DNA of 64,000 bases from Pseudomonas orientalis (GTDB lineage Bacteria > Pseudomonadota > Gammaproteobacteria > Pseudomonadales > Pseudomonadaceae). The position numbers and the translations under genes were made by a program. The notes under the pieces were generated by a model. It saw only the letters and a program-made list of their open reading frames with translations, searched no databases and was not told where the DNA came from. The stretch covers positions 1-64,000 of the forward strand of contig NZ_JYLM01000013.1 of NCBI RefSeq assembly GCF_001439815.1, given 5' to 3'. Below, one piece after another: positions 17,654-26,865 of the stretch (its first letter is position 1; each line of letters starts with the position of its first letter).

Positions 17654-17839
17654 GTGACAGCTATCGGCCACAAGCGGCCACTTGACGACCTGCGACCTTT
17701 TTGTTGCCCCATGAGCAGCGAGACAGCGACAGTAGCTTAACGCCCTCCACTAGGTGATCAACTGCTCAACAAGCAATGTTCCTGCGAGAGGAAAAAATAA
17801 CTGCCCCCTGTTCAATCCTGGCAACCAAAATTCTGCGGA

Positions 17840-20800
17840 TCAATGACGCAGCGCGTCCTGCTTTGCCTCCGTGTCTGCACGCTCAGCATCATCCAGCCAC
17901 TTCCGAGCGATAAGCTCGAGCATTGCGTAGGTACGTGCGAAATCCAATGACGCCTGCGCCCATTCTTTTGCTTGTTGCGCGAAGCCTCGCTCCTGGTCGC
18001 CACCCTCTCCGAATGCTTTGCAGAACGCGCCTCGCATGTTAATCCTTTCGATGCGAATCCCAAGCTCTACCTGCGAAGAAGCGAGCGTCTCGATGACATG
18101 CCGAACGGCTTCGTGTGGCCAGGCGCCATCCGTAGGGCTCATTGGGGCATGGGCCAGTACTTGGCCGATAAACTGATCAGTAATGTCCTGACGATTCTGT
18201 TCTGCTGCTAGGCGCCGAAGCTCAAGGCACCACCCAAGCAAGGCATCCTGATTGACCTCTTTATCCTTTTGACCTGGCAAGGACTTCAAGCTTTTTAGTA
18301 ATTGGTAAGCAGTGGTGGCCCGCCCCTTCTGCAATGCAGAGGCTTCCACCGGCTCTGCCCCCTTGGCTCTGAACACCAGACACACCAGTTCCATGAAAAA
18401 GCTCGGACGCTCAAGCAGCATTCTATGCAAGGCTTCAGGCTCATGGCGCAGCCGGGGGAAGTAGGCAAACTCTAGGCTCGCCATTTGCTCCACCGTCGTG
18501 TCCGGTCGCTCGGCCAATTCCCTGATGACCTTTTCAATGTCGAAGAAGCCGGTGGCCAACTGAGCACCAGGCTTGGCGTTTTGCTCTGCAACTCCCTCCA
18601 TCAACAGCGACACGACTTCCTGTGTCGGAATCTCACCAAGTCGACGGGATGCGGCGCTCAAGGCGGCGACAGGACGTCCGACCTCTCGGTATTTGCCCAC
18701 TGCATGGAGCAGCTCATCGGCGCTCACTTCGAGGGGATATGGCCCTTTTACAGTCCAATAGGCTCGCGCCACTTCATTTCCGAAGGTCTCGACGTATAGC
18801 CATGTCTGCCTATTCTCCGGGATACGTTCGATCACCCTCGCTACACGGTCAGCAGTCAGGCCACTGCCCAGAAGTGCAGAACGCACCTCCTCTTTCCACT
18901 TCTCATCGAAGCGTGCGATCCCGTCCGCCATGACTCCTCCAGCTGCGAACTCAAGCTCCTGCACGGTACTCGCGAGCAGGCCTGTGAACAACGCGAGGCG
19001 CTCATGGTAAGACAGTTCGAGACGCAACGCGGAGTAAACTACGAACTGTGGAATCTTGACGCGGATCGCCATCTGCAAGATGCCCTGAACGCCCAGCGCC
19101 TCATAGACCGCCTTCAAAGCCTGTAAACGGGCATCTTCCACGACCTGGGTTGGATCAGCATCTTCGTCATCAACGCCGTCCACAGGCGGAATCCAATCAT
19201 CGAACAACCAGGTATGGTTTTCTACCAACGCGTCTGGGGCATATCGGTCGATAAGGACAGCCAAACGCTCAATACGCTCATTCGGCATCGCCCAATCTGC
19301 GCTCGAATATTTCTGGTGATGCTTGACCTCCAGGTTCAAGGCTTTCCAGATTTGCGTTCTGTCATCGGCGTCGACGGCGCTTAGCACTTCGCCGAGCCGT
19401 TCGACGGCAGACACGAAAGGATCGTCCTGGAAGTTCTGCATTGCGTTAATTAAAGAGACCCAACGCTCCGCCATCGAACCGGCCTCGTCGATCGCCAGCG
19501 CTATGATCTTGGCTTCACTCTCCCAGACCAAACCATAAGTCAGGGTTTCACCGTGATCCTGCTCGTACTCCCGAAACTTCGGTTTTTCGGTTGGCGAGCT
19601 GGTATCCCCTGAGCTGGGGAGCAAGTTGGCGAGGAGCGGCCAAGCAATGCTCGGGACGGCGTTCACGGTGGATTGCAGAACGGCCAACCGACGCTTCGTC
19701 CTCACAGAAGTGCATGGCACCCAAGAGAGGAATATAGCGCGCAGGCTGTTGATGGGCCGGTTGCTTAACTTGCCGCCCGGGTCGATTGCCGCAAGCTTGG
19801 CAAGGCACAGCACGGCCCGCTCAAAGTAGCCGGCATCCCAGGCGATGACCTCCAGCGCCCACAACAACCCGCAGTGGTATGTCACGGGCGTGAGCATTCC
19901 AGGGTGCTCGTCGAAAATGGGCAAGATGCTCGGCGAGGCGCCCTCAAGCTGACGCTCAAGGGCTTCTAGAAAAGACCTAGGCGATGCCTCTGCAAGCAAC
20001 ACAAGATTCTGGCTCAGACTTGCCATCAAAGTGGAGTCGCTCGACAGGCCAGGAATAGATCTGACCAAGTCGTCTACAAAGACTTGCGGATCACCACCCG
20101 CCACGGTGAAGCCTGCATGCTTATGCAGCACGGCGATGTGTAGCAGCGTCGTCATCAACCCGTTTCTGAGCTGTTCGCTGTGCGAGGTTTCCTGGTCGCG
20201 CTTGCTCCGCAGCACGAAGGGTTGGTCTGCAGTGGGTGGTTTGTGCGACGCCACAGCGGTCTGGAAAACGGCGATCAGAGCTGTTTTGAACTGCTCAAGG
20301 TGCCGGCGCCCAACCCGATGAGCGAGGTGCAGAAACGCATCGACTGGGGCTTTAGTCGCCCACAAATTCTCAATCCGCTCGATGGGCGAATCCTGCATAA
20401 CCAAAAATTTGAGCAGGTCGTCCTCGGTCTCGTCATAAGGTTTCTGGCTGAGCGAACTGAGGATTTGTTGATCATGTTCAACATCGCAGACCCATGCTCC
20501 CGCCAACATGGCCGGTATCAACGCGTCCGCATCGCCGACCCACCTCGGCAACTCAGCGGTACCACTTGGCTTCTGTCGAGCCAAGACCGCCAGGCTCCGA
20601 CCACAAGTACGGGCAACTTCATACCCTTCGCTTTCAGACATACCCATGCCGGTGAACGCTTTGCCAAGCTGAGTGCTGGTCGGTCGTACTAGGTCGACAT
20701 GATCGTTCTTCTTGTCCTCTGCTCCGGCGCTTATCACTGTTGGCCCCGAAGTCTTCAAGATTCCTACGCAGCTGCGCGCGGCGAGTCGGGGCAAGTAGGT

Positions 20801-21604
20801 AAGGTTGCTCGTGTTAACCAGGTGCCGAGCAGCCTCCTCCGTCTCAACGATCAAGGTACGCGCTTCCAGCGGCTTGCGCACTGGTTCGGGCGCCTTGCGG
20901 ATCGCAGCGACCGCGAAGGCAATGACCTCATCGGTAGTGTCGGCGGCGAACGCCAGTCGCCCACTTCCCTGGGTCAGGTTTTGCAGCAAGTCTTCGGCCT
21001 GGGATTCGCGTCCGGCGAGTAGAACGTCTTCGACCAGTGCAGGCTCGAAGCGGCGGGAAAAGGACTCCCAGAACTCATCTGTGCTGAGCACGCCGTGTTG
21101 GGGCGCGCGTTTGAATGCATGCCGCGCCCAGCGCGAGGCAACTGCTGGACTTTGCGCAAGCCAATCCTCCAGCAGCGGGCCATCGAGGTAGACGACACGC
21201 TTCCACTCGCCCAGCTCGTTCTTTTCATCAAGCCAGTCTTCAACTTTTACTTTTGGCGTGTTCCACGTCCTAGGTGAGACGATGACCAAAGTGCACTCAG
21301 CACGATCTTCAGCAGTGACCTCTTTGGTGCGCTTGCTGTAGTCACCTTCGGCCTTGGATTTGCCGGCACCATTGGTTCCGAACTCCCAAATTGACTTTTC
21401 GTCGGGCACGAACGGGGATGTTGCATCAACGTCGAGATAGCCATCGAAGCCTCGAACTTGTCCCATGTCACCGGACAAAAACCGAACCCGGCGCACCCGA
21501 GTGGCGGTGGCCCAGATCAGGTCCGCCACCAGCTCGGGCATCTTATCCCTGCCTTGGAGGGTGTCGGCCCACTGTCCTAGTTCAAGCGCACTGATCCACT
21601 TCAA
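17840..21604 (-). CDS. Giant nuclease-like protein, candidate defence effector
   Basis: 1254 residues. The N-terminal 150 look like a restriction-type PD-(D/E)xK domain: FDG (Asp54), SIWEFG (Glu74) and Lys82/Lys84 are in suitable order, then SPRTW and WKRVVYLDG. The next part (about 210-235, GRLAFAADTTDEVIAFAVA) resembles the start of a STAND-type NTPase core, but I see no Walker A motif. The remaining 900 residues are helical, like sensor repeats. The nuclease-plus-helical-sensor arrangement resembles anti-phage effectors; this is inference. The gene stands alone. Confidence 0.6.
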   Translation of the reverse strand: MKWISALELGQWADTLQGRDKMPELVADLIWATATRVRRVRFLSGDMGQVRGFDGYLDVDATSPFVPDEKSIWEFGTNGAGKSKAEGDYSKRTKEVTAEDRAECTLVIVSPRTWNTPKVKVEDWLDEKNELGEWKRVVYLDGPLLEDWLAQSPAVASRWARHAFKRAPQHGVLSTDEFWESFSRRFEPALVEDVLLAGRESQAEDLLQNLTQGSGRLAFAADTTDEVIAFAVAAIRKAPEPVRKPLEARTLIVETEEAARHLVNTSNLTYLPRLAARSCVGILKTSGPTVISAGAEDKKNDHVDLVRPTSTQLGKAFTGMGMSESEGYEVARTCGRSLAVLARQKPSGTAELPRWVGDADALIPAMLAGAWVCDVEHDQQILSSLSQKPYDETEDDLLKFLVMQDSPIERIENLWATKAPVDAFLHLAHRVGRRHLEQFKTALIAVFQTAVASHKPPTADQPFVLRSKRDQETSHSEQLRNGLMTTLLHIAVLHKHAGFTVAGGDPQVFVDDLVRSIPGLSSDSTLMASLSQNLVLLAEASPRSFLEALERQLEGASPSILPIFDEHPGMLTPVTYHCGLLWALEVIAWDAGYFERAVLCLAKLAAIDPGGKLSNRPINSLRAIFLSWVPCTSVRTKRRLAVLQSTVNAVPSIAWPLLANLLPSSGDTSSPTEKPKFREYEQDHGETLTYGLVWESEAKIIALAIDEAGSMAERWVSLINAMQNFQDDPFVSAVERLGEVLSAVDADDRTQIWKALNLEVKHHQKYSSADWAMPNERIERLAVLIDRYAPDALVENHTWLFDDWIPPVDGVDDEDADPTQVVEDARLQALKAVYEALGVQGILQMAIRVKIPQFVVYSALRLELSYHERLALFTGLLASTVQELEFAAGGVMADGIARFDEKWKEEVRSALLGSGLTADRVARVIERIPENRQTWLYVETFGNEVARAYWTVKGPYPLEVSADELLHAVGKYREVGRPVAALSAASRRLGEIPTQEVVSLLMEGVAEQNAKPGAQLATGFFDIEKVIRELAERPDTTVEQMASLEFAYFPRLRHEPEALHRMLLERPSFFMELVCLVFRAKGAEPVEASALQKGRATTAYQLLKSLKSLPGQKDKEVNQDALLGWCLELRRLAAEQNRQDITDQFIGQVLAHAPMSPTDGAWPHEAVRHVIETLASSQVELGIRIERINMRGAFCKAFGEGGDQERGFAQQAKEWAQASLDFARTYAMLELIARKWLDDAERADTEAKQDALRH

Positions 21605-21949
21605 CGTTTTTTCTCCCTTTTACATGGTGTAACGGTAGTTGCCGAGACGACACGGCTCCTTGGCGTAGGCGCACTCTACCCCACGCCAGAACAGAACTGC
21701 TAGGCACACGACATGGCTGCAGACAGCGCCTCGTACCTTGCGTCGGCAGACACGCTTCCAACGGAAAAGGTGGAAATGGGGGGGTATTCATTTATCAGAC
21801 AGACTGGCCGCTTTTATCCGATTGCTTCAGTTGCCGCTGCCTACTACCGAATCAGAGCTGCCCTTTACAGATGAAAGCTGTCGGCCGATTGCAGTGGCCG
21901 CCTAGTCGCAACATCAAAATGAGACATAAACGGGTGGCCTAAAAGATAG
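21605..21949. other. Gap between two minus-strand genes
   Basis: 345 bp without a credible gene. It should hold the promoter of the giant nuclease-like gene. At about 21867-21890 it carries GCTGTCGGCCGATTGCAG, similar to sequences in the gaps near 10720, 16680 and 17660. Confidence 0.4.
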
Positions 21950-23197
21950 CTACTTTTGATGCTCTCGAAGCCGAACTTGATCGGCAGCTAACGTCTCCTT
22001 TACCGCCTTCAAGCTTCGCCCCTTTGCACGCGATTCAAATTTTTCCTGTCCAAACAAAGGGGCTAAGCTCTCCACACGTTTAGCTCCCAAGCGAGTGTTA
22101 AGCCATTCGAACAAGTCAAGGTCGATGAATGGAAACGTTCGACCAGAGGTTCGGCAGACCGCAATGGCTTTCAATTCCGTCAGCTTGATTAGGTCCCGTA
22201 CGTCCTTGTCAGTGGAGATTAGAACGGGCAAATAAACCTCGCCGCGTGGAAGACCTTTAGGGGTAACCATTGCATCCATAATCCTGAGCATGAAAATATC
22301 CCAGGCAGCATTTCTTACAATATCGTTTGCGTTTTCGCTACTCTCGAATGAGTTCAGTTTTTTTGTCAGGCTGGTTTTGCCTCGATAAAGAATTTCGGCG
22401 CAAATTATAAGCTCTCTTGCCATCACAACTTGGAGTTCTTCATACATAAATCTAATCAATTGCTCGAGTTTGTGCGAAGCAGATTTCTTGGATCCGAGGT
22501 CGATCAGTTTTGTGCGTAGGATCATCGCTTCAATCAGCGCCAACCGATTGATTGTTTCTTCGCTCAATGCCTCGGTCAGAAGGTCATCTATCATACTCAC
22601 CGCCTGCTGTTCGCAAGCATCTCGATAAAGATTCATAAATCTATCATTCCAGCCTGGACCCAGCGGATCAGAATCCATATGAAAAGCCAAAATCGCAGCG
22701 ACAGTCTCTACGCATGCCTCGCGGGTCTTTTCATTCCAGTTTCTCTGGCATTCCCAGATGTAATAAAATGGGTTGAGTCTTTGAAGACCATCAACACCAA
22801 TCGCTCTCCTGAGATTGTTTTTATACGTTTCAAGATTGTCCGTAGAGCTGGAATTGTATGAGAGCCTTCTAAAGTAGGAGGCTACGTTTGAATCAGCATA
22901 TAACCCATGGCCAATTTCATACCGAATAGGCCCTTTGGAATTTATGAACTCTTTATCCAGTACAATTAATGATTGCCCTCCCATAGCGGAAGAGATCACT
23001 CCTGAGTTACCGAATTCTAGCCGCGGGACTTTGAATGCTCCTCGCATGTCTTGGCATGCGTAAACGATTCGCCAATTTTCTAATAGCTGTAAATTCGACT
23101 TAAACAGATCAAATGCGTTCTTTACGTCATCTGCTGTACAGACTTTTTGGAGAGCTGCTTGAATATCGAACTCGCTTGGTTTTTTTTGCTTACTCAA
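21950..23197 (-). CDS. Protein of unknown function, AT-rich gene
   Basis: 415 residues, soluble, mostly helical, with a Lys-rich start (MSKQKKPSEFDIQ) and a charged C-terminus. No domain is recognised. The gene is visibly richer in A and T than the neighbouring genes, which suggests a separate origin. Its place among candidate defence genes in block A hints at a similar role, but nothing in the protein itself shows this. Confidence 0.65.
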   Translation of the reverse strand: MSKQKKPSEFDIQAALQKVCTADDVKNAFDLFKSNLQLLENWRIVYACQDMRGAFKVPRLEFGNSGVISSAMGGQSLIVLDKEFINSKGPIRYEIGHGLYADSNVASYFRRLSYNSSSTDNLETYKNNLRRAIGVDGLQRLNPFYYIWECQRNWNEKTREACVETVAAILAFHMDSDPLGPGWNDRFMNLYRDACEQQAVSMIDDLLTEALSEETINRLALIEAMILRTKLIDLGSKKSASHKLEQLIRFMYEELQVVMARELIICAEILYRGKTSLTKKLNSFESSENANDIVRNAAWDIFMLRIMDAMVTPKGLPRGEVYLPVLISTDKDVRDLIKLTELKAIAVCRTSGRTFPFIDLDLFEWLNTRLGAKRVESLAPLFGQEKFESRAKGRSLKAVKETLAADQVRLREHQK

Positions 23198-23548
23198 GGA
23201 AATCGCCTCTTAACCAGAGTTGTCAACGAACGTGAGCTATATCAGCATGCTCGGAAAATTATTTGCGCGTCTTTCAGCTCGTAGACGAGCCCACTCAACA
23301 GTTTTGCTAGACAAATGGTGTTGACGTTAAGAAAACGTGCGCGTTCCATAGCTGGGCCTGTCTACGGCATGGTTGAGGTCTTTTTTGGAAGTCTGATTTT
23401 TGTCGATTTCTGCCGTTCGTAACGGGGTAGCAATCGGACCTTTCCAGCAAAACCTGAGAAATCACGCGCTTAGCAACAAACTATTTCAGATTGCTGGCAC
23501 GCGCTCATTATTGAAACCCTGGTAGCTCTGCACATCGAGGACGTCGCC
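23198..23548. other. Gap without recognised gene
   Basis: About 350 bp. It should contain the promoter of the minus-strand 415-residue gene at its left end. I see no RNA gene, repeat or clear terminator in it. Confidence 0.4.
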
Positions 23549-23860
23549 TTGGGCCATCAGAAATTTGAATACCACACTGAGTTCTCTCCCTTTCAGTACG
23601 TTGTCAGAACCAAAAAGCTCTTCATGTTCAAGTCCGAAGAGCCCACTACTGAACCCGACACCCAGGGTTTTCTGGAAGATTCTGAACGTCAAAACCGCCT
23701 TGCTCAATTAGGCAGCGAAGGCTGGGAGCTGGTCAGTGTGCAGCCCGTGGTCAAAGGAGAAGTCAAGGTTGGCAATCAAAACGCCCAAGGCTGGGGTTAC
23801 GGATTCGCCTTGCCCATCGGGTATCTGCTGTTCTTCAAACGCCCTATCCACTGCGATTGA
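23549..23860 (+). CDS. DUF4177-like small protein
   Basis: 103 residues. The opening KFEYHTEFSPFQ and the core RLAQLGSEGWELVSVQPV match the pattern of DUF4177-type small proteins (KxEY ... LNxLGxxGWELVSV), followed by a hydrophobic stretch LPIGYLLFFKRP. The function of the family is unknown. The gene is the last in cargo block A, about 110 bp before the RAQPRD gene. Confidence 0.65.
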   Translation: MGHQKFEYHTEFSPFQYVVRTKKLFMFKSEEPTTEPDTQGFLEDSERQNRLAQLGSEGWELVSVQPVVKGEVKVGNQNAQGWGYGFALPIGYLLFFKRPIHCD

Positions 23861-23972
23861 TGATGTCAGTACCGCCAGAAGAAATCCTTACAGTCCTGAA
23901 TATGGTTTTCTTGCGGCGACCATAGCTTGATCACGGCAAGCTGACGGCATCAGGAATGACTAGAGCCCAGCC

Positions 23973-24326
23973 GTGATCCAGTACCCGCATCTCACTGCAC
24001 TCACTCGCCGAATTGCCTTGCCAGGTCTCATCGTACTTTTTGGATGCGGCCTGCCTGTCTCTCATGCGATCGCTGCTTCAGCCTCCGAACAGGCCAACCT
24101 GGACGTGATGATCCGCCAGTTGAATGCCTTGGAGGACACCGCACGTCGTAGCGCTCAAGTGGCCGACGAACCTGGCAAGCGTTACTTCTTCGATTACCAG
24201 CGTCTAGCAGGTGATATCGCTCGAATTCGTCATGGGTTGGAGGGCTATCTAACCCCAACCCGAGCCCAGCCTCGTGATCCTGTTGAGCTGTCAGGCCAAT
24301 ACACGACCGAGGGACGCAAGCCATGA
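23973..24326 (+). CDS. RAQPRD family conjugative element protein
   Basis: 117 residues beginning at a GTG. A signal peptide-like stretch (LPGLIVLFGCGLPVSHA) is followed by the family region with QLNALEDTARRSAQ and a YFFDYQRL motif, and the signature TRAQPRDP near the C-terminus that gives the family its name (TIGR01690). It is the first gene of transfer module II and overlaps the next gene by 4 bp. It is an exported protein of unknown role in the mating channel. Confidence 0.9.
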   Translation: MIQYPHLTALTRRIALPGLIVLFGCGLPVSHAIAASASEQANLDVMIRQLNALEDTARRSAQVADEPGKRYFFDYQRLAGDIARIRHGLEGYLTPTRAQPRDPVELSGQYTTEGRKP

Positions 24327-24562
24327 GCATGAGCGGCGCTCAGGCTGCTGCGTTTCAAGCGGCAGGAGGATTTCCTGCCTCGACGAGCTACCTGTTTTTC
24401 GTCGGCGTCGCTGTAGCCATCATCTTTATGTGGGGCGCCTGGGCTATCTGGAGCTGCTACCGAGGATGGGCCACTGGCAACCTTGATCGCACGATTTCCT
24501 CGACCTCGGTCGTCCGCATCCTACTGCTTTGCATGATCCTCACCACATTTGTTCTTAGTTGA
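24323..24562 (+). CDS. Integrating conjugative element protein, TIGR03758 family (PFL_4701-like)
   Basis: 79 residues with two membrane helices (YLFFVGVAVAIIFMWGAWAIW and the C-terminal IRILLLCMILTTFVLS-like stretch). The ATG overlaps the stop of the RAQPRD gene. Size and position match this family, a small inner-membrane component of the G-type ICE mating pore, perhaps VirB3-like or TraL-like in role. Confidence 0.85.
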   Translation: MSMSGAQAAAFQAAGGFPASTSYLFFVGVAVAIIFMWGAWAIWSCYRGWATGNLDRTISSTSVVRILLLCMILTTFVLS

Positions 24563-24580
24563 CCCTATGGGAGATACACC

Positions 24581-24919
24581 ATGACTTCTTTCTTGAAACC
24601 GGGCCGCATGCTGATCGGGTTGCTTGCTCTCCCTCAACTGGCCATGGCGGCTCTTCCGCAGTCTCAGCCTCCTACCCGGGGGGAAGGCTCTAACTTGATG
24701 CAAACCATGCAGAACTACGCCTTTGACGGTTTTTCTTTGCTTGGTCTCATCATCTGCGCAGTCATTTTCAGTGGCGTTGCTTGGCATGCCTTCGGCACCT
24801 ACCACGAAATTCAACTTGGCAAAAAGAAATGGGGAGATCTAGGAGCTACAGCCGCAGTTGGCGTCGCGATCCTGGGTGTCGCCATTTTTCTGATCACCAA
24901 GGCTACAAATATTCTTTAA
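24581..24919 (+). CDS. Conjugative transfer membrane protein, TIGR03745 family (PFL_4702-like)
   Basis: 112 residues. A signal peptide (GLLALPQLAMAALP) is followed by two membrane helices, the last being GVAILGVAIFLITKATNIL. This pattern is like a pilin (VirB2/TraA-like), and the family may supply the pilus subunit; that role is inferred from size and topology. It sits between the TIGR03758 and TIGR03750 genes, as in other ICEs of the class. Confidence 0.85.
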   Translation: MTSFLKPGRMLIGLLALPQLAMAALPQSQPPTRGEGSNLMQTMQNYAFDGFSLLGLIICAVIFSGVAWHAFGTYHEIQLGKKKWGDLGATAAVGVAILGVAIFLITKATNIL

Positions 24920-24926
24920 AAGAGCC

Positions 24927-25313
24927 ATGGCCATGACAGAACTCTCAGACGATGGGACCCTGATTTTCCTTCCTGTGCGATTGAACAATCAGCCAGTCAT
25001 CATGGGCGGCCTTACCGCTGACGAAATGTGGGCCACCTTGGCGTTAAGTACCGGCGCAGGGCTGGTTATCGGTATTCCGGCCGTGATATTGACCCAGATT
25101 TGGGCACTTATCATTGGCGCCGCCATGCTCTGTGCTGTCCTAGGGCTGTTTCTTGCCAGTCGTTTCTTGCGTCGGTGGAAACGCGGCCGACCTGATACAT
25201 GGCTATACCGCCAGATGCAACTGAACATCGCGCGGTTTTTTCCGACGTGGAATAAAGCCCTGCTGATTACTCGTACAGGTGCGTGGACCTGTCATCGAAC
25301 GGAGGTTCAATGA
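24927..25313 (+). CDS. Conjugative transfer protein, TIGR03750 family (PFL_4703-like)
   Basis: 128 residues. Two adjacent membrane helices (GAGLVIGIPAVILTQIW and LIIGAAMLCAVLGLFLA) are followed by a basic, RxLRRWKRGRPD-containing tail. This is a TraL/VirB3-like topology. It overlaps the next gene by 4 bp. Two in-frame ATGs lie at the start, 24927 and 24933; either is possible. Confidence 0.85.
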   Translation: MAMTELSDDGTLIFLPVRLNNQPVIMGGLTADEMWATLALSTGAGLVIGIPAVILTQIWALIIGAAMLCAVLGLFLASRFLRRWKRGRPDTWLYRQMQLNIARFFPTWNKALLITRTGAWTCHRTEVQ

Positions 25314-25963
25314 CTTACCGTAAAAAAGTAGACGCCCAACTGGCCCACATCAACAGCCTGCGCATGGTCATTGGTTTTCTCATTGCCCTGGGTCTGTACA
25401 TGGCTTATGGCTGGCAGAGCGCACCGCGTGACCTAACTGTTCATGTACCTCCAGATCTACGTTCAGGTAGCACCCGTAAGTGGTGGGATATTCCACCGGA
25501 GTCGGTATACGCCTTCGGTCTGTACATTTTTCAGCAGATGAACCGTTGGCCCGTTGACGGTGAAACCGACTACGAGGACAACATTACCCGCTTGGAAAGC
25601 TACCTGACTCCCAGCTGCAAAGCCTACTTGCAGAAAGATTTCGAGCTACGCCGCAATAGCGGGGAACTGCGCAAACGTGAGCGGGGTGTATTTGAAATTC
25701 CAGGCAGAGGCATCGACGATAAGTCTGAGCAACATATTGAACAGCACAGCATCAATGACTGGACCGTCAACCTGGACATCACCGCTGACGAGCACTACGG
25801 CGGGGAGCGCGTAAAGCGGGCATTTGCTCGCTATCCGTTAAGAATTATCCGATTCGACGTCGATCCCGAAAAAAACCCATTCGGCTTGGCCTGGGACTGT
25901 TATAGCAGTAATCCACAACGCATCGAAGTCTCCGCAGAAACGACCAGAGCAGGAGGCAAATGA
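25310..25963 (+). CDS. Integrating conjugative element protein, TIGR03746 family (PFL_4704-like)
   Basis: 217 residues from the ATG at 25310, which overlaps the previous stop and has GGAGG just upstream. There is one N-terminal membrane anchor (MVIGFLIALGLYMAYGW) and a periplasmic domain (YAFGLYIFQQMNRWP). It is similar in plan to TraE/VirB8 proteins, which form the inner-membrane platform of the channel. It is coupled by overlap to the following TIGR03749 gene. Confidence 0.9.
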   Translation: MTYRKKVDAQLAHINSLRMVIGFLIALGLYMAYGWQSAPRDLTVHVPPDLRSGSTRKWWDIPPESVYAFGLYIFQQMNRWPVDGETDYEDNITRLESYLTPSCKAYLQKDFELRRNSGELRKRERGVFEIPGRGIDDKSEQHIEQHSINDWTVNLDITADEHYGGERVKRAFARYPLRIIRFDVDPEKNPFGLAWDCYSSNPQRIEVSAETTRAGGK

Positions 25964-26865
25964 TGACACGCCGCCTACTGATCATCGGGCTCGTAGCCCT
26001 TCACTTCTGCGGGTTGGCCAACGCCGTCGAAATCCTGCGCTGGGATCGTATCCCTATAGCACTGCCCTTGATCGTGGGTCAGGAGCGTATTGTCTTTGTG
26101 GACCAAAACGTACGGGTGGGTCTGCCTCGTAACCTCGTCGACAAACTGCGCGTGCAGAGCACCGGCGGTGCCCTCTACCTGTTGGCGAAAGAGCCGATTG
26201 AACCGACTCGCTTACAGCTGCAGAACATGAACTCCGGCGAGATCATGCTCGTGGATATCATCGCAACGGTAGGGAAACCGAATCAGGTCGCATCCGAGCC
26301 GGCTAAAATTGTAGCCGGGGACAGTCCCGCCCCGCGTTACGGCCAAGTCAACGCCAAACCTACAAGCAACCATGCAACTTCTTCCACGGCCCAAGCCAGC
26401 GCTCAAGCCGAGGAGGATAAGGACGCGCCGAAACCGCGTCGTGAGACCCCACTTCCGGTGGTCATGACGCGCTATGCCGCACAGATGCTTTACGCGCCCC
26501 TACGCACCGTTGAGCCCGTGGAGGGGATTGCTCAGATAAATCTGAAGCGCGGTTTGGACCTCACCACCCTAATGCCGACATTGCCGGTCGAAGCCTCTGC
26601 GTTGGGGTCGTGGCGGTTAGACGAGTATTGGGTCACGGCGGTGAAGCTACGTAACACAAGCGCCCAAAACCTCACATTGGATCCGCGTGACCTGATGGGT
26701 GACTTTGTCACCGCGACTTTTCAGCATCCCTACCTTGGCGCCAAAGGTGATTCCAGCGACACCTCGACGGTCTACCTGGTGACACGTGGCCATGGTCTAG
26801 CCGAATCGTTATTGCCGGCCGCCATCAGCCAGATCGACCCGAAGGGAGGTCGTCGTGAAGAGTAA
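25960..26865 (+). CDS. Integrating conjugative element protein, TIGR03749 family (PFL_4705-like)
   Basis: 301 residues with a signal peptide (GLVALHFCGLANA) and the early ERIVFVDQNVRVGLP stretch. A Pro/Ala/Glu-rich linker is found in the middle, and the C-terminal domain contains WRLDEYWVTAVKLRNTS. It is similar in plan to TraK/VirB9, the periplasmic part of the core complex. The reading frame overlaps the next gene by 11 bp. Confidence 0.9.
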   Translation: MMTRRLLIIGLVALHFCGLANAVEILRWDRIPIALPLIVGQERIVFVDQNVRVGLPRNLVDKLRVQSTGGALYLLAKEPIEPTRLQLQNMNSGEIMLVDIIATVGKPNQVASEPAKIVAGDSPAPRYGQVNAKPTSNHATSSTAQASAQAEEDKDAPKPRRETPLPVVMTRYAAQMLYAPLRTVEPVEGIAQINLKRGLDLTTLMPTLPVEASALGSWRLDEYWVTAVKLRNTSAQNLTLDPRDLMGDFVTATFQHPYLGAKGDSSDTSTVYLVTRGHGLAESLLPAAISQIDPKGGRREE

